DNA of 64,000 nucleotides, taken from Nonomuraea candida. GTDB lineage: Bacteria > Actinomycetota > Actinomycetes > Streptosporangiales > Streptosporangiaceae. The notes beneath the pieces are model-generated. The model searched no databases and was not told the origin of the DNA. It worked only from the letters and a program-made list of their open reading frames with translations. Positions 48,978 to 57,242 of the stretch are shown here, one piece after another; the first letter of the stretch is position 1; every line of letters begins with the position of its first letter. The stretch is from assembly GCF_000725485.1 (NCBI RefSeq), contig NZ_KL647031.1:124001-188000 (forward strand), in the 5' to 3' direction. Made by a program: the position numbers and the translations under genes.

Positions 48978-50135
48978 ATGCTGACCACCGTGTGCGTGGC
49001 GCTGTGCTCCCTGACCTTCCTGCTCGGCTACGGGCTCGCCCGCATGGCGCGGCGCCGCCAGGCGCTGCCGGAGCCGGGCAGGACGGACGACGCGACGTTC
49101 ACCACGCTGCACACCGCCGCGATGGCGGCTCCGGCCCTGCGCGCGGGGCTCGACCGCGACTCCGCCCGCAAGGCCGTGCGTCACCTGCACGCCCTGCTGG
49201 GCACCTCCGCCGTCGCGATCACCTCCACCGAGGCCGCGCTGGCCTGGGACGGGCCGTGCACCGACGACGTGCTCACCTACGCCCGTGCCACGCTGGCCGC
49301 CGGGCGGGCGCAGGTGTTCCCCGGGGAGCGGCACGGCGCGGAGCTGGGGGCGGTCGTGGTGCCGCTGACCGTGGACGGCACGGTGGTGGGCGCGCTGGCG
49401 GCCTTCGACGGGCAGGTGAGCGCGGCGCTGGTGCGCACCGTCACCGAGGTCGGCCGCTGGGTCTCCGGGCAGCTCGAACTGGCCGAGCTCGACTCCTCCA
49501 GGCGGCGCGCGCTGGAGGCCGAGATGCGCGCCCTGCGCGCGCAGATCTCGCCGCACTTCGTCTACAACGCGCTGACGACGATCGCCTCGTTCGTCCGCAC
49601 CGACCCCAAGCGCGCCCGCGAGCTGCTGCTCGACTTCGCCGACTTCTCCCGGTACGCGCTGCGCAGGGCCGACGACTTCACCACCCTGGCCGACGAGCTG
49701 ACCTGCGTCGACCGCTACCTGCTGCTGGAGCGCGCCCGCTTCGGCGACAAGCTGCGCTTCAGCATGCAGGTGGCCCCGGAGGTGCTGCCCGTGCCGGTGC
49801 CGTTCCTGTGCCTGCAGCCCCTGGTCGAGAACGCCATCAAACACGGCATGCGCGGGCGCGGCGGCCCCGGCGAGGTGCGGGTGGTGGTGCGCGACGCGGG
49901 CCCGGAGGCGCACATCACGGTCGAGGACGACGGCGCCGGCATGGACCCCGAGTGCGCCCGCCGGCTGCTCGACGAGGACCCGGCGCGCGAGGGCAACGGC
50001 ATCGGGCTGGCCAACGTGGACCTGCGCCTGCGCCAGATCTACGGTGACGGCTACGGGCTCGTCGTGGAGACCGCGCTGGGCGCCGGCACGAAGGTACGGC
50101 TACGCGTGCCCAAGACGTCCCTTAGCTCGTTGTAG
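48978..50135 (+). CDS. LytS/YpdA-type sensor histidine kinase
   Basis: 385 residues. One N-terminal membrane helix (1-22), a GAF-like domain (about 40-165), then the His_kinase motif ALRAQISPHFVYNALTTIASFVRTD with phospho-His, and HATPase motifs PLVENAIKHGMRG and VEDDGAGMD, GNGIGLANVDLRLRQIYG. These kinases pair with LytTR regulators. Followed by its LytTR partner and a symporter, so a sensor for the transported organic acid is the natural reading. Leaderless start likely. Confidence 0.9.
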   Translation: MLTTVCVALCSLTFLLGYGLARMARRRQALPEPGRTDDATFTTLHTAAMAAPALRAGLDRDSARKAVRHLHALLGTSAVAITSTEAALAWDGPCTDDVLTYARATLAAGRAQVFPGERHGAELGAVVVPLTVDGTVVGALAAFDGQVSAALVRTVTEVGRWVSGQLELAELDSSRRRALEAEMRALRAQISPHFVYNALTTIASFVRTDPKRARELLLDFADFSRYALRRADDFTTLADELTCVDRYLLLERARFGDKLRFSMQVAPEVLPVPVPFLCLQPLVENAIKHGMRGRGGPGEVRVVVRDAGPEAHITVEDDGAGMDPECARRLLDEDPAREGNGIGLANVDLRLRQIYGDGYGLVVETALGAGTKVRLRVPKTSLSSL

Positions 50136-50195
50136 TCAAATACTTACGCTATGCTGGCGTGTCCCTTGTGACCTCTGCTTTCATACGGCAGCGTG

Positions 50196-50942
50196 ATGGA
50201 CATGCTGAGAGTTCTGGCCGTTGACGATGAAGTGCCCGCTCTGGAGGAGCTCGCCTACCTGTTGCGCCAGGACGACAGAATCGAACACGTCACGACCGCG
50301 GCCGACGGCGTCACGGCTCTTCAGGACATGGTCCAGATGATCGGCAGCGGCGAGCGGCTCGACGGGGTGTTCCTCGACATCCGCATGCCCGGCCTCGACG
50401 GGCTCGACCTGGCCCGGCTCGTCGGCGGCTTTCCCAGCCCGCCCAGGCTGGTGTTCGTCACGGCACACGAGGAGTGCGCGGTGCAGGCGTTCGAGCTGGA
50501 GGCCGTCGACTACCTGCTCAAGCCCGTCAGGGCCGAGCGGCTGTCGGAGGCGGTGCGCAGGCTGGAGGCCGCCGCCGGCCCGGCCGCCGAGCCGGGCCAG
50601 GACGACGTGATCCCGGTCGAGCTGGGCGGGCGCACCCGGTTCGTGCCGCAGCAGGCCGTCCTGTTCGCCGAGGCCAAGGGCGACTACGTGCGCCTGCACA
50701 CCGTCGACGGCAGCTACCTCGTGCGCATGTCGCTGGCCGCGCTGGAGCGGCGCTGGTCCGACGCCGGGTTCATCCGCATCCACCGCAGCACGCTGGTCTC
50801 CGGCCGGCACGTCAGCGAGCTGCGCTTCGAGGGCGGCCGGGTGACGCTCACCGTCGGCACCGAGACCCTGCGGGTCAGCCGGCGGCACAGCCGCCAGGTC
50901 CGCGAGCAGCTCGTCCGCCAGCACCGGGGCGTGATCTCATGA
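50196..50942 (+). CDS. LytTR-type response regulator
   Basis: 248 residues. Receiver LAVDDEVPALEELAYLL with Asp in VFLDIRMPGLDGLDLA and Lys in DYLLKPVRAERL; C-terminal LytTR DNA-binding domain (LFAEAKGDYVRLHTVDGSYLVRMSLAALERR, FIRIHRSTLVSGRHVSELRF). Partner of the upstream kinase, 60 bp away. ATG 50196; GTG 50193 and ATG 50202 are close alternatives. Regulates carboxylate transport genes in related systems. Confidence 0.9.
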   Translation: MDMLRVLAVDDEVPALEELAYLLRQDDRIEHVTTAADGVTALQDMVQMIGSGERLDGVFLDIRMPGLDGLDLARLVGGFPSPPRLVFVTAHEECAVQAFELEAVDYLLKPVRAERLSEAVRRLEAAAGPAAEPGQDDVIPVELGGRTRFVPQQAVLFAEAKGDYVRLHTVDGSYLVRMSLAALERRWSDAGFIRIHRSTLVSGRHVSELRFEGGRVTLTVGTETLRVSRRHSRQVREQLVRQHRGVIS

Positions 50943-50976
50943 GCACCCCCGCCGGCAGACGCGGGGGTGTGCTCCG

Positions 50977-51270
50977 GTGAGTGCGGGGCGGCGCGTCGTC
51001 GTGCGGCGACGGCCCCCCGCGCTCGGGCGCTCGAGCGGGCTGTCCGGCCCGCGTGAGCGCCTGCCCGACGTGCCCGCCATCGTCGGCCTGCAGTTACGGC
51101 GGGCGCTGCGGACCGTGGCCGCCGTCGCCGGGCTGCTGCTCGGCCTCCCCGTGCTGGCCGCGTGGGTGCCCGAGCCGTGGGCCTGGGTGGCGCTGTCGGT
51201 GGCCGTGCACGGCGCGTGGGTGTGCCTGGCCGTGCTGCAGCTCAGGTGCGCGGAGCGGCTGGAGAGATGA
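50977..51270 (+). CDS. small membrane subunit preceding the symporter
   Basis: 97 residues with two membrane helices (AVAGLLLGLPVLAAWV and WVALSVAVHGAWVCLAVLQL) after an Arg-rich N-terminus (RRVVVRRRPPALGR). Small proteins of this size are often encoded next to SSS-family acetate/carboxylate symporters. GTG start; its stop overlaps the symporter ATG (ATGA), showing tight coupling. Function as accessory subunit is inferred from context only. Confidence 0.75.
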   Translation: MSAGRRVVVRRRPPALGRSSGLSGPRERLPDVPAIVGLQLRRALRTVAAVAGLLLGLPVLAAWVPEPWAWVALSVAVHGAWVCLAVLQLRCAERLER

Positions 51271-52757
51271 GCGTCGCGGTGCTGACCGGGATCGCCTTCG
51301 TGCTGGTTCTGGGCGTGACGGTGGGCGCCGCGCGACCACGCCGTTCCAGCGGCGTCTCCGACTTCTACGTGGCGTCCAGGGCGGTCCCTCCCTGGTGGAA
51401 CGGAGCCGCGATCACCTCCGAGTACACCTCGGCCGCCGCCTGCCTGGGCACGGCCGGGCTGATCGCCATGCACGGCTCGCCGATGTTGTGGTACCCGGCG
51501 GGGGCCGCCGCCGGGTTCGTGGTCGTCCTGGCGCTGGTGGTCGCGCCGCTGCGGCGGTCGGGGACGTACACGCTGCCCGACTTCGCCGAATGGCGGCTGC
51601 GTTCGGTGCGGCTGCGCCGCTTCACCACCTGCTTCGTGCTCGTCATCGGGCTGGTGTTCCTGGTCGCCCAGCTGCACGCCGCCGGGGTCGTGGTGCGGCT
51701 GCTGACCGGGCTGCCGCCGTGGCTGGGCTGGGCGGCCGTCGCGGTGGCGGCGCTGGGCGTGGCCTTCGCCGGCGGGCTGGGGAGCGTCACCAGCGTGCAG
51801 GCCTCGCAGTTCTGGCTGAAGCTGGCGGTGTTCGTCGGGGTCGGGGTGGCGTGCTGGTGGACGGTCGGCACCCGGCCCGTCGCGCTGCTGGAGGTGGCCT
51901 ACCGGGCCGGGAGCGCCGGGCTGGCGGGAGCGGGCGACCCGTCGCTGGCCGGGGTGCTGGCCGTGCTGCTGGCCTCCGCGCTGGGCACGATGGGGCTGCC
52001 GCACGTGATCGTGCGGGTCTACACCGACAGGGACGGCCGCGGCGCCCGGCGCTCGATCGTGGCCACCCAGGTGCTGCTGGCGGCGTTCTGCGTGGTGCCG
52101 CCGCTGTACGGGGTGCTGGGGCGCGTCCACGTACGGGGCGCGGCGGCCGACGAGATCGTGCTGCTGCTGCCCGCCAGGATGCTGCCCGGCGTGCTGGGGG
52201 ACGTGCTGACGGGCCTGCTGGCGGCGGGGGCGTTCGCGGCCTTCCTGGCCACCACCGCGGGCGTCCTGGTGGCCGTGGGGGGCGCGGTGTCGGCGTGCGT
52301 GTCGCGGGCCGGGGTGCGCCCGTTCCGCACGGCCGTGGCCGGGGTCCTGGTGGCCGCGCTCGTCCTGACGGCCGTCACGATCCCCGGCGTGTCCGTGGCG
52401 CTCGTGCTGCTGGGCTTCAGCCTCTCGGCCGCCACCTTCTGCCCGCTGCTGGTGCTGGGGATCTGGTGGCGGCGGCTGACGGACGTCGGCGTGGCGGCGG
52501 GGTTCGCGCTCGGAGGGGGTGTGACCGGCGCGCTTGTGCTGGCCGAGCAGGCGGGCGTGAAGATGGGGGCGCTGACTTCCTGCCCCGCCCCGGTGGCCGT
52601 GCCGCTCTCCTTCGCCGTGATGGTGGTGACTTCCCTGGTCACACCGGGTCGATTGCCGCGGGGAGTGGGCCGGATGATGGTGCGGATGCACGTGCCCGAG
52701 CATCGTGTGGGCCCCTCGGCCTACCGTTCGTCGCGCCGGGACGACCGCTGGTCGTGA
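51267..52757 (+). CDS. sodium:solute symporter (SSS family, cation/carboxylate)
   Basis: 496 residues, about 13 membrane helices. Signature SDFYVASRAVPPWWNGAAITSEYTSAAACLGTAGLIA, SGTYTLPDFAEWRL, GGLGSVTSVQASQFWLK and MGLPHVIVRVYTD, typical of ActP/MctP-like sodium symporters for acetate, pyruvate or lactate. Unusually Arg-rich C-terminus. Last gene of a kinase-regulator-subunit-symporter set. Substrate inferred from family. Confidence 0.9.
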   Translation: MSVAVLTGIAFVLVLGVTVGAARPRRSSGVSDFYVASRAVPPWWNGAAITSEYTSAAACLGTAGLIAMHGSPMLWYPAGAAAGFVVVLALVVAPLRRSGTYTLPDFAEWRLRSVRLRRFTTCFVLVIGLVFLVAQLHAAGVVVRLLTGLPPWLGWAAVAVAALGVAFAGGLGSVTSVQASQFWLKLAVFVGVGVACWWTVGTRPVALLEVAYRAGSAGLAGAGDPSLAGVLAVLLASALGTMGLPHVIVRVYTDRDGRGARRSIVATQVLLAAFCVVPPLYGVLGRVHVRGAAADEIVLLLPARMLPGVLGDVLTGLLAAGAFAAFLATTAGVLVAVGGAVSACVSRAGVRPFRTAVAGVLVAALVLTAVTIPGVSVALVLLGFSLSAATFCPLLVLGIWWRRLTDVGVAAGFALGGGVTGALVLAEQAGVKMGALTSCPAPVAVPLSFAVMVVTSLVTPGRLPRGVGRMMVRMHVPEHRVGPSAYRSSRRDDRWS

Positions 52758-53197
52758 GACCACTCTCCGTATATCGCTGACTACAGACCGCTCAACGAGC
52801 TGTCCGTAAACAGGGTTTCGCCCGCATGATCGCGACCGTAGTGTTTCGGCATCGGAAGCCCATCCCGGCGCATCGGGGGGGACGGGCCGCAAGGCTCAGC
52901 GAACAGGCCCGGTGCGCGGGGTTCACCGGCGACACGCAGGTCGCCGCGGCTGTCGGGCCCTTGACCGGGGGGTGGGGCCCGCCATGCCGATCGTGAGGGG
53001 GCGCCCGCGCGGGCCGGGAGACCGGGCCCCGCGATCCGGCCTTCGGGGGCGGCCGGATCGCGCTGAGCGGGCGCCCCTGTCACGGTTGCGGCTCGGGTGG
53101 GAGCTTTGTCCGTGCCCGATCGGCCGACCGCATTACCCGTACACAGAGTCACACCGCACCGGCGGCGCTTTCAGAGACCGAGGCCCGCGGCCGGGGG
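52758..53197. other. gene-free region between the symporter and nfo
   Basis: 440 bp with no supported coding sequence. Most of it is the structured region at 52858-53077. A plus-strand TAGTGT (52839-52844) with TTCGCC 16 bp upstream is a possible promoter for it. Confidence 0.6.
52858..53077. ncRNA. candidate structured RNA with nested stems
   Basis: Stem A: GCCCATCCC (52858-52866)/GGGACGGGC (52879-52887), one mismatch. Stem B: GGCCCG (52906-52911)/CGGGCC (52954-52959) enclosing CGGCGAC (52927-52933)/GTCGCCG (52940-52946). A three-way junction: 52998-53008/53067-53077 (11 bp, perfect) enclosing GGGCC (53011-53015)/GGCCC (53025-53029) and 53030-53041/53051-53062 (12 bp, perfect). On the minus strand two C-runs (7 and 6) sit in or beside hairpin loops, loosely recalling 6C RNA. 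Orientation unknown. High GC makes chance stems likely, but this number of perfect nested ones in 220 bp is unusual. Confidence 0.4.
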
Positions 53198-54037
53198 TCA
53201 GCCGTCGCGCAGCTTCTTCAGCAGGGCGATGTCCTCGGCGTGCTTGGGGGCCTTGCCGGGCGTCTCGATGCAGATCGGCACCCCGGCCACCGCCGGATGC
53301 CGCATCAGCTCGGCGAACGGCTCGACGCCGATGTGGCCGGCCCCGATGTTCTCGTGGCGGTCCTTCTTCGCGCCGCACACGTCTTTGGAGTCGTTGGCGT
53401 GGATCAGCCGGAGCCGCCCGGGCGCGACCGCGTGCAGCGCGTCGAACGTCTCCTTCACCCCGCCCTCGGCGGCCAGGTCGTGACCGGCGGCGAAGGCGTG
53501 GCAGGTGTCGAGGCAGACGGTGGCCCGCGGATGCCAGTCGAGCGCCGCCAGATAGGGCTCCAGGTCCTGGACCGTGGCGCACAACATCGCGCCCTGGCCC
53601 GCCATCGGTTCGAGCAGCAGGTCGGGACCGCCCTCGGGGATCTCCTCCAGCAGGGGCAGCAGATTCTCCCTGACCTGCCGCAACGCGTCGTCGCGCGACT
53701 GCGTCACCGCCGAGCCCGTGTGCACCACGACCCCCTTGGCGCCGGTCTCCACCCCGCGCCGCAGCGTGTGCCGCACGATCGCGATGGAGTTGGCCAGCGT
53801 CTCGGGGCTGGGCGAGCCGAAGTTGACGAGATAGGGCAGGTGGATGAACGTCTCCACGCCCGACTCGGCGAGCTTGGCGTCCTGGTCGGGCTTGCCCTCG
53901 GTGAGCGCCCAGCCGCGCGGGTTGGTGACGAACACCTGGATCATCTCGGCGCCGATCTCGGCCATGGACTTCAGGCCACCCGTCGCCAGGCCGCCCGTCA
54001 CGGACACGTGTCCGCCGATCAGGGATTTCGAGGTCAT
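53198..54037 (-). CDS. nfo: deoxyribonuclease IV (endonuclease IV)
   Basis: 279 residues, AP endonuclease family 2 TIM barrel. GGHVSVTGGL, IQVFVTNPRGW, VVVHTGSA, CLDTCHAFAAGHDL, HANDSKDVCG, RHENIGAGHIGVEPF and ICIETPGK carry the zinc ligands. Nicks DNA 5' to abasic sites for base-excision repair. ATG 54037. Divergent from the purine-degradation operon. Last two-thirds of the gene is antisense to open frames that are shadows. Confidence 0.93.
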   Translation of the reverse strand: MTSKSLIGGHVSVTGGLATGGLKSMAEIGAEMIQVFVTNPRGWALTEGKPDQDAKLAESGVETFIHLPYLVNFGSPSPETLANSIAIVRHTLRRGVETGAKGVVVHTGSAVTQSRDDALRQVRENLLPLLEEIPEGGPDLLLEPMAGQGAMLCATVQDLEPYLAALDWHPRATVCLDTCHAFAAGHDLAAEGGVKETFDALHAVAPGRLRLIHANDSKDVCGAKKDRHENIGAGHIGVEPFAELMRHPAVAGVPICIETPGKAPKHAEDIALLKKLRDG

Positions 54038-54184
54038 GATGGCACTCAGTGTAGGCGCAGCGGCGGACAGTTCCGCCGCCCGCCGTCACAGGGGCGAAGC
54101 CGCGCACGCCCCGGTCGGGCGCACGACCCGGGCCGGGGCGGGACCCGCGTTGGAGCATGAGACGAAAAGTGGCCCGCATCCGGG

Positions 54185-54207
54185 CCGCGAGTTGGGAGTT
54201 CTCGCGG
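54185..54207. promoter_or_regulatory. inverted repeat upstream of the purine-degradation operon
   Basis: CCGCGAG (54185-54191) and CTCGCGG (54201-54207) with a 9-bp spacer, 38 bp before uraD. Candidate operator; no PucR/AllR-like regulator gene is in the window. Confidence 0.4.
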
Positions 54208-54244
54208 ATGGACCGGGCACGAAGCGCATGTGTGTACTTCTCGC

Positions 54245-54745
54245 ATGCCCGACACACTGGCCGGCTTCAACGCCAGGCCCGCCGCCGAGGCGGAGGCCGA
54301 ACTGCTCGCCTGCTGCGCCTCGCGCGCCTTCGCCGGGAAGGTGGCCGCGCTGCGCCCGTACGACGACCTCGACCGGCTCCTCGACGCCGCCGGCGCGGCC
54401 GTGCTGGAGCTGGCCTGGGACGACGTGCTGGAGGCGCTGCGGGCCCACCCGCGCATCGGGGAGCGGGCCGGCGGCGACGGCAGGGAGGCGTCCTGGTCCC
54501 GGCAGGAGCAGTCGGGGGTCGAGGACGACCTGCGCGCCGCGCTCGCCGACGGCAACCGGGCCTACGAGCGGCGCTTCGGTCACGTCTACCTCGTCTGCGC
54601 CACCGGGCTGACCGGCGCCGAGCTGCTCGACCGGCTCCGGCGGCGGCTGGGCAACGACGAGGAGCGCGAGCGCGAGGTCGTACGCGGCGAGCTGGCCGCG
54701 ATCACCCGGCTGCGGCTGGGCAGGCTCGTGAAGGAGGGGACATGA
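54245..54745 (+). CDS. uraD: OHCU decarboxylase
   Basis: 166 residues. FNARPAAEAEAELLACCASRAFA, HPRIGERA with the catalytic His/Pro-Arg, WSRQEQSGV, and NRAYERRFGHVYLVCATG are the conserved blocks. Converts 2-oxo-4-hydroxy-4-carboxy-5-ureidoimidazoline to S-allantoin, the last step of urate oxidation. Start ATG 54245 gives MPDTLAGFN; GTG 54230 is possible. Overlaps uraH by ATGA. Confidence 0.9.
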   Translation: MPDTLAGFNARPAAEAEAELLACCASRAFAGKVAALRPYDDLDRLLDAAGAAVLELAWDDVLEALRAHPRIGERAGGDGREASWSRQEQSGVEDDLRAALADGNRAYERRFGHVYLVCATGLTGAELLDRLRRRLGNDEEREREVVRGELAAITRLRLGRLVKEGT

Positions 54746-55041
54746 GCCTGTCCACCCACGTGCTCGACTCGGTCACCGGCCGCCCCGCCGCCGGCCTGCG
54801 CGTACGCCTGGAGCACGACGGCCGGGTCGTGGCCGAGGGGCGCACCGACGACGACGGCCGCATCACGGGCTGGGAGTGCGGCGCCGGGGTGCACCGGATC
54901 GTCTTCGACACCGGCTCCTACCTGGCCGACACGTTCTACCCGGAGGTCGTCGTCACCTTCACCGTCACCGACCCGGCGGCCCACCACCACGTGCCGCTGC
55001 TGCTCAGCCCGTACGCCTACGCCACCTACCGAGGGAGCTAG
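54742..55041 (+). CDS. uraH: 5-hydroxyisourate hydrolase
   Basis: 99 residues. Transthyretin-like: STHVLDSVTGRPAAGLRV at the N-terminus, GVHRIVFDTGSYL, and the hallmark C-terminal tetrapeptide YRGS. Hydrolyses 5-hydroxyisourate made by urate oxidase to OHCU. SD AAGGAGG just before ATG 54742, inside uraD. Confidence 0.95.
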   Translation: MSLSTHVLDSVTGRPAAGLRVRLEHDGRVVAEGRTDDDGRITGWECGAGVHRIVFDTGSYLADTFYPEVVVTFTVTDPAAHHHVPLLLSPYAYATYRGS

Positions 55042-55042
55042 A

Positions 55043-55906
55043 TTGACCGTCAGGCTCGGCGCCAACCGCTACGGCAAGGCGGAGACCAGGCTCGTCCACG
55101 TGGTCAGGAACGGGCCCGTGCACCACGTCAAGGACGTCAACGTCAGCACCTTCCTGTCGGGTGACATGGAGGCGGTCCACCTGACCGGCGACAACTCCGC
55201 CGTGCTGCCGACCGACACGCAGAAGAACACCGCCTACGTCTTCGCCCGCCGCCACGGCGTCGGCCAGATCGAGGAGTTCGCGCTCCGGCTGGCCCGGCAC
55301 TACGTCACCGCGCAGCCCACCGTCCACCACGCCAGGGTGGAGATCGAGGAGTACGGCTGGCACCGCGCCGGCCCCCACTCGTTCGTGCGCGACGGCGGCG
55401 AGGTGCGCACCTGCGTGGCCCACCACGACCGCGACGGCCGCACGACCGTGGTCTCCGGGCTGCGGGACCTGGTGCTGATGAACTCGACCGGCTCGGAGTT
55501 CCGCGGCTACATCGTGGACGAGTACACCACGCTCGCGCCCGCCGCCGACCGCGTCCTGGCCACCGCCGTCACCGCGCGCTGGCGGCACACGGCCCCCGAG
55601 GCCTCCTCCTACGCCAAGTCGTACGCGGAGGTCCGGCAGTGCCTGCTGGAGGCGTTCACCGGCACCCACAGCCGCTCGCTCCAGCAGACCCTGTACGCCA
55701 TGGGGGAGCGCGTCCTGACCACCTGCCCCGAGGTGTGCGAGATCAGGCTGACCATGCCGAACAAGCACCACTTCGCCGTGGACCTGACCCCGTTCGGCCT
55801 CGACAACGACAACGAGGTCTTCCACGCCGCCGACCGGCCCTACGGGCTCATGGAGGGCGGCGTGCTGAGAGACGACGCGCCCGACGCCGGATTCGCCTGG
55901 GAGTAG
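55043..55906 (+). CDS. urate oxidase (uricase)
   Basis: 287 residues, two T-fold domains. GANRYGKAETRLVHVVR with catalytic Lys, THR-equivalent LTGDNSAVLPTDTQKNT, SGLRDLVLMNSTGSEFRGY and MPNKHHFAVDLTPFG, with the conserved active-site residues (Thr in DTQKNT, Arg, Gln). Cofactor-free oxidation of urate to 5-hydroxyisourate with H2O2 as by-product. TTG 55043 follows GGGAG at 6 nt, 1 nt after uraH. Confidence 0.92.
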   Translation: MTVRLGANRYGKAETRLVHVVRNGPVHHVKDVNVSTFLSGDMEAVHLTGDNSAVLPTDTQKNTAYVFARRHGVGQIEEFALRLARHYVTAQPTVHHARVEIEEYGWHRAGPHSFVRDGGEVRTCVAHHDRDGRTTVVSGLRDLVLMNSTGSEFRGYIVDEYTTLAPAADRVLATAVTARWRHTAPEASSYAKSYAEVRQCLLEAFTGTHSRSLQQTLYAMGERVLTTCPEVCEIRLTMPNKHHFAVDLTPFGLDNDNEVFHAADRPYGLMEGGVLRDDAPDAGFAWE

Positions 55907-55911
55907 CGACG

Positions 55912-56772
55912 ATGGACTTCTTGCGGCCCACGACGTGGCAGGAGGCGCTGGCCGCCAAGGCGGACCGGCCCGAGGCCGTGCCGATCCAGGGCGGCACCGA
56001 CGTGATGGTGGAGATCAACTTCGACGTGCGCAGGCCGCCCGCGCTGCTCGACCTCACCCGGATCGCCGAGCTGCGGGAGTGGTCGATGGCGGGCGGGCAC
56101 TGCCGGCTGGGGGCCGGGGTGCCGTACGCGGCGGTCATCGAGCACCTCGGCGGCCCGCTGCCCGGCCTGGCCCAGGCCGCGCGCACGGTCGGCTCGCCGC
56201 AGATCCGCAACCGCGGGTCGGTCGGCGGGAACCTGGGCGCGGCCTCGCCCGCGGGCGACAGCCATCCGCCGCTGCTGGCGGCCGGCGCGGTGGTCGAGGC
56301 GGAGTCGCGCGACCGGGGCGTGCGGATGATCCCGGCCGCCGAGTTCTACCTCGGGGCCAAGCGCAGCGCGCTGGAGCCGGACGAGCTGATCAGGGCCGTG
56401 CACGTGCCGCCCGCCACCGGCCCGCAATACTTCTCCAAGGTCGGCACGCGCAACGCCATGGTGATCGCGGTGTGCTCGTTCGCGATCGCGCTGCACCCGC
56501 GCGAGCGGCGGGTCGGCACCGGCCTCGGCTCGGCCGCCCCCACGCCGCGCCGCGCGTACGAGGCGGAGGAGCTGCTGGCCGCCGAGCTCGACTGGGAGGC
56601 GCCGCTCGACCCGGCGCTGCCGGCCCGCTTCGGCGAGCTGTGCGCGCGGGCCGCCGCGCCGATCGACGACGTGCGCGGCACCGCCGCCTACCGGGTGCAC
56701 GCCATCGGCGTGATGGCGCGCCGCACGCTCACCTGGGCCTGGAACGACCACCTGGAGAAGAGGGCCGCCTGA
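55912..56772 (+). CDS. xanthine dehydrogenase family FAD-binding subunit
   Basis: 286 residues, FAD-binding type of CO dehydrogenase/xanthine dehydrogenase medium subunit: PIQGGTDVMVEINF, VGSPQIRNRGSVGGNLGAASPAGDSHPPLLA (FAD-binding loops), YFSKVGTRNAMVIAV. ATG 55912, 5 nt after the uricase stop. Partner of the 2Fe-2S subunit next. The molybdenum-binding large subunit expected with them is missing from this operon. Confidence 0.9.
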   Translation: MDFLRPTTWQEALAAKADRPEAVPIQGGTDVMVEINFDVRRPPALLDLTRIAELREWSMAGGHCRLGAGVPYAAVIEHLGGPLPGLAQAARTVGSPQIRNRGSVGGNLGAASPAGDSHPPLLAAGAVVEAESRDRGVRMIPAAEFYLGAKRSALEPDELIRAVHVPPATGPQYFSKVGTRNAMVIAVCSFAIALHPRERRVGTGLGSAAPTPRRAYEAEELLAAELDWEAPLDPALPARFGELCARAAAPIDDVRGTAAYRVHAIGVMARRTLTWAWNDHLEKRAA

Positions 56773-57242
56773 TGCGCGTCACGTTCACCGTCAACGGCCG
56801 CGAGGAGAGCGCGCAGAACGTCTGGGAGGGCGAGAGCCTGCTGTACGTGCTGCGCGAGCGCCTCGGCCTGCCCGGCTCCAAGAACGCCTGCGAGCAGGGC
56901 GAGTGCGGCTCCTGCACCGTCTACCTGGACGGCGTGCCGGTCTGCTCCTGCCTGGTGGCCGCCGGGCAGGCGGAGGGGCGGCAGGTGCGCACCGTCGAGG
57001 GGCTGGCCGAGGGGGACCGGCTCGACCCGGTGCAGGAGGCGTTCGTGGAGTGCGGGGCCGTGCAGTGCGGCTTCTGCACGCCGGGCCTGGTCGTGCAGGC
57101 CCACGACCTGCTGTCCCGGGTGGCGCGGCCGTCGGACGCCGAGATCAGGGAGGCGCTGGCGGGCAACCTGTGCCGCTGCACCGGCTACGAGAAGATCCTC
57201 GACGCGGTGCGCCTGGCCGCCACCAGAAAGGCGGCGCGATGA
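56772..57242 (+). CDS. xanthine dehydrogenase family 2Fe-2S subunit
   Basis: 156 residues. N-terminal plant-type ferredoxin site CEQGECGSCTVYLDG...C, C-terminal four-helix site CGFCTPGLVVQAHDLL and GNLCRCTGYEKI. Small subunit passing electrons between molybdenum centre and FAD. TGATG overlap with the FAD-subunit gene; ATGA overlap with the deaminase gene. Confidence 0.93.
   Translation: MRVTFTVNGREESAQNVWEGESLLYVLRERLGLPGSKNACEQGECGSCTVYLDGVPVCSCLVAAGQAEGRQVRTVEGLAEGDRLDPVQEAFVECGAVQCGFCTPGLVVQAHDLLSRVARPSDAEIREALAGNLCRCTGYEKILDAVRLAATRKAAR

Noticed and set aside
52912..53673. 253-codon plus-strand ORF over the structured region
   Set aside because: Arg/Pro-rich shadow running antisense into nfo.
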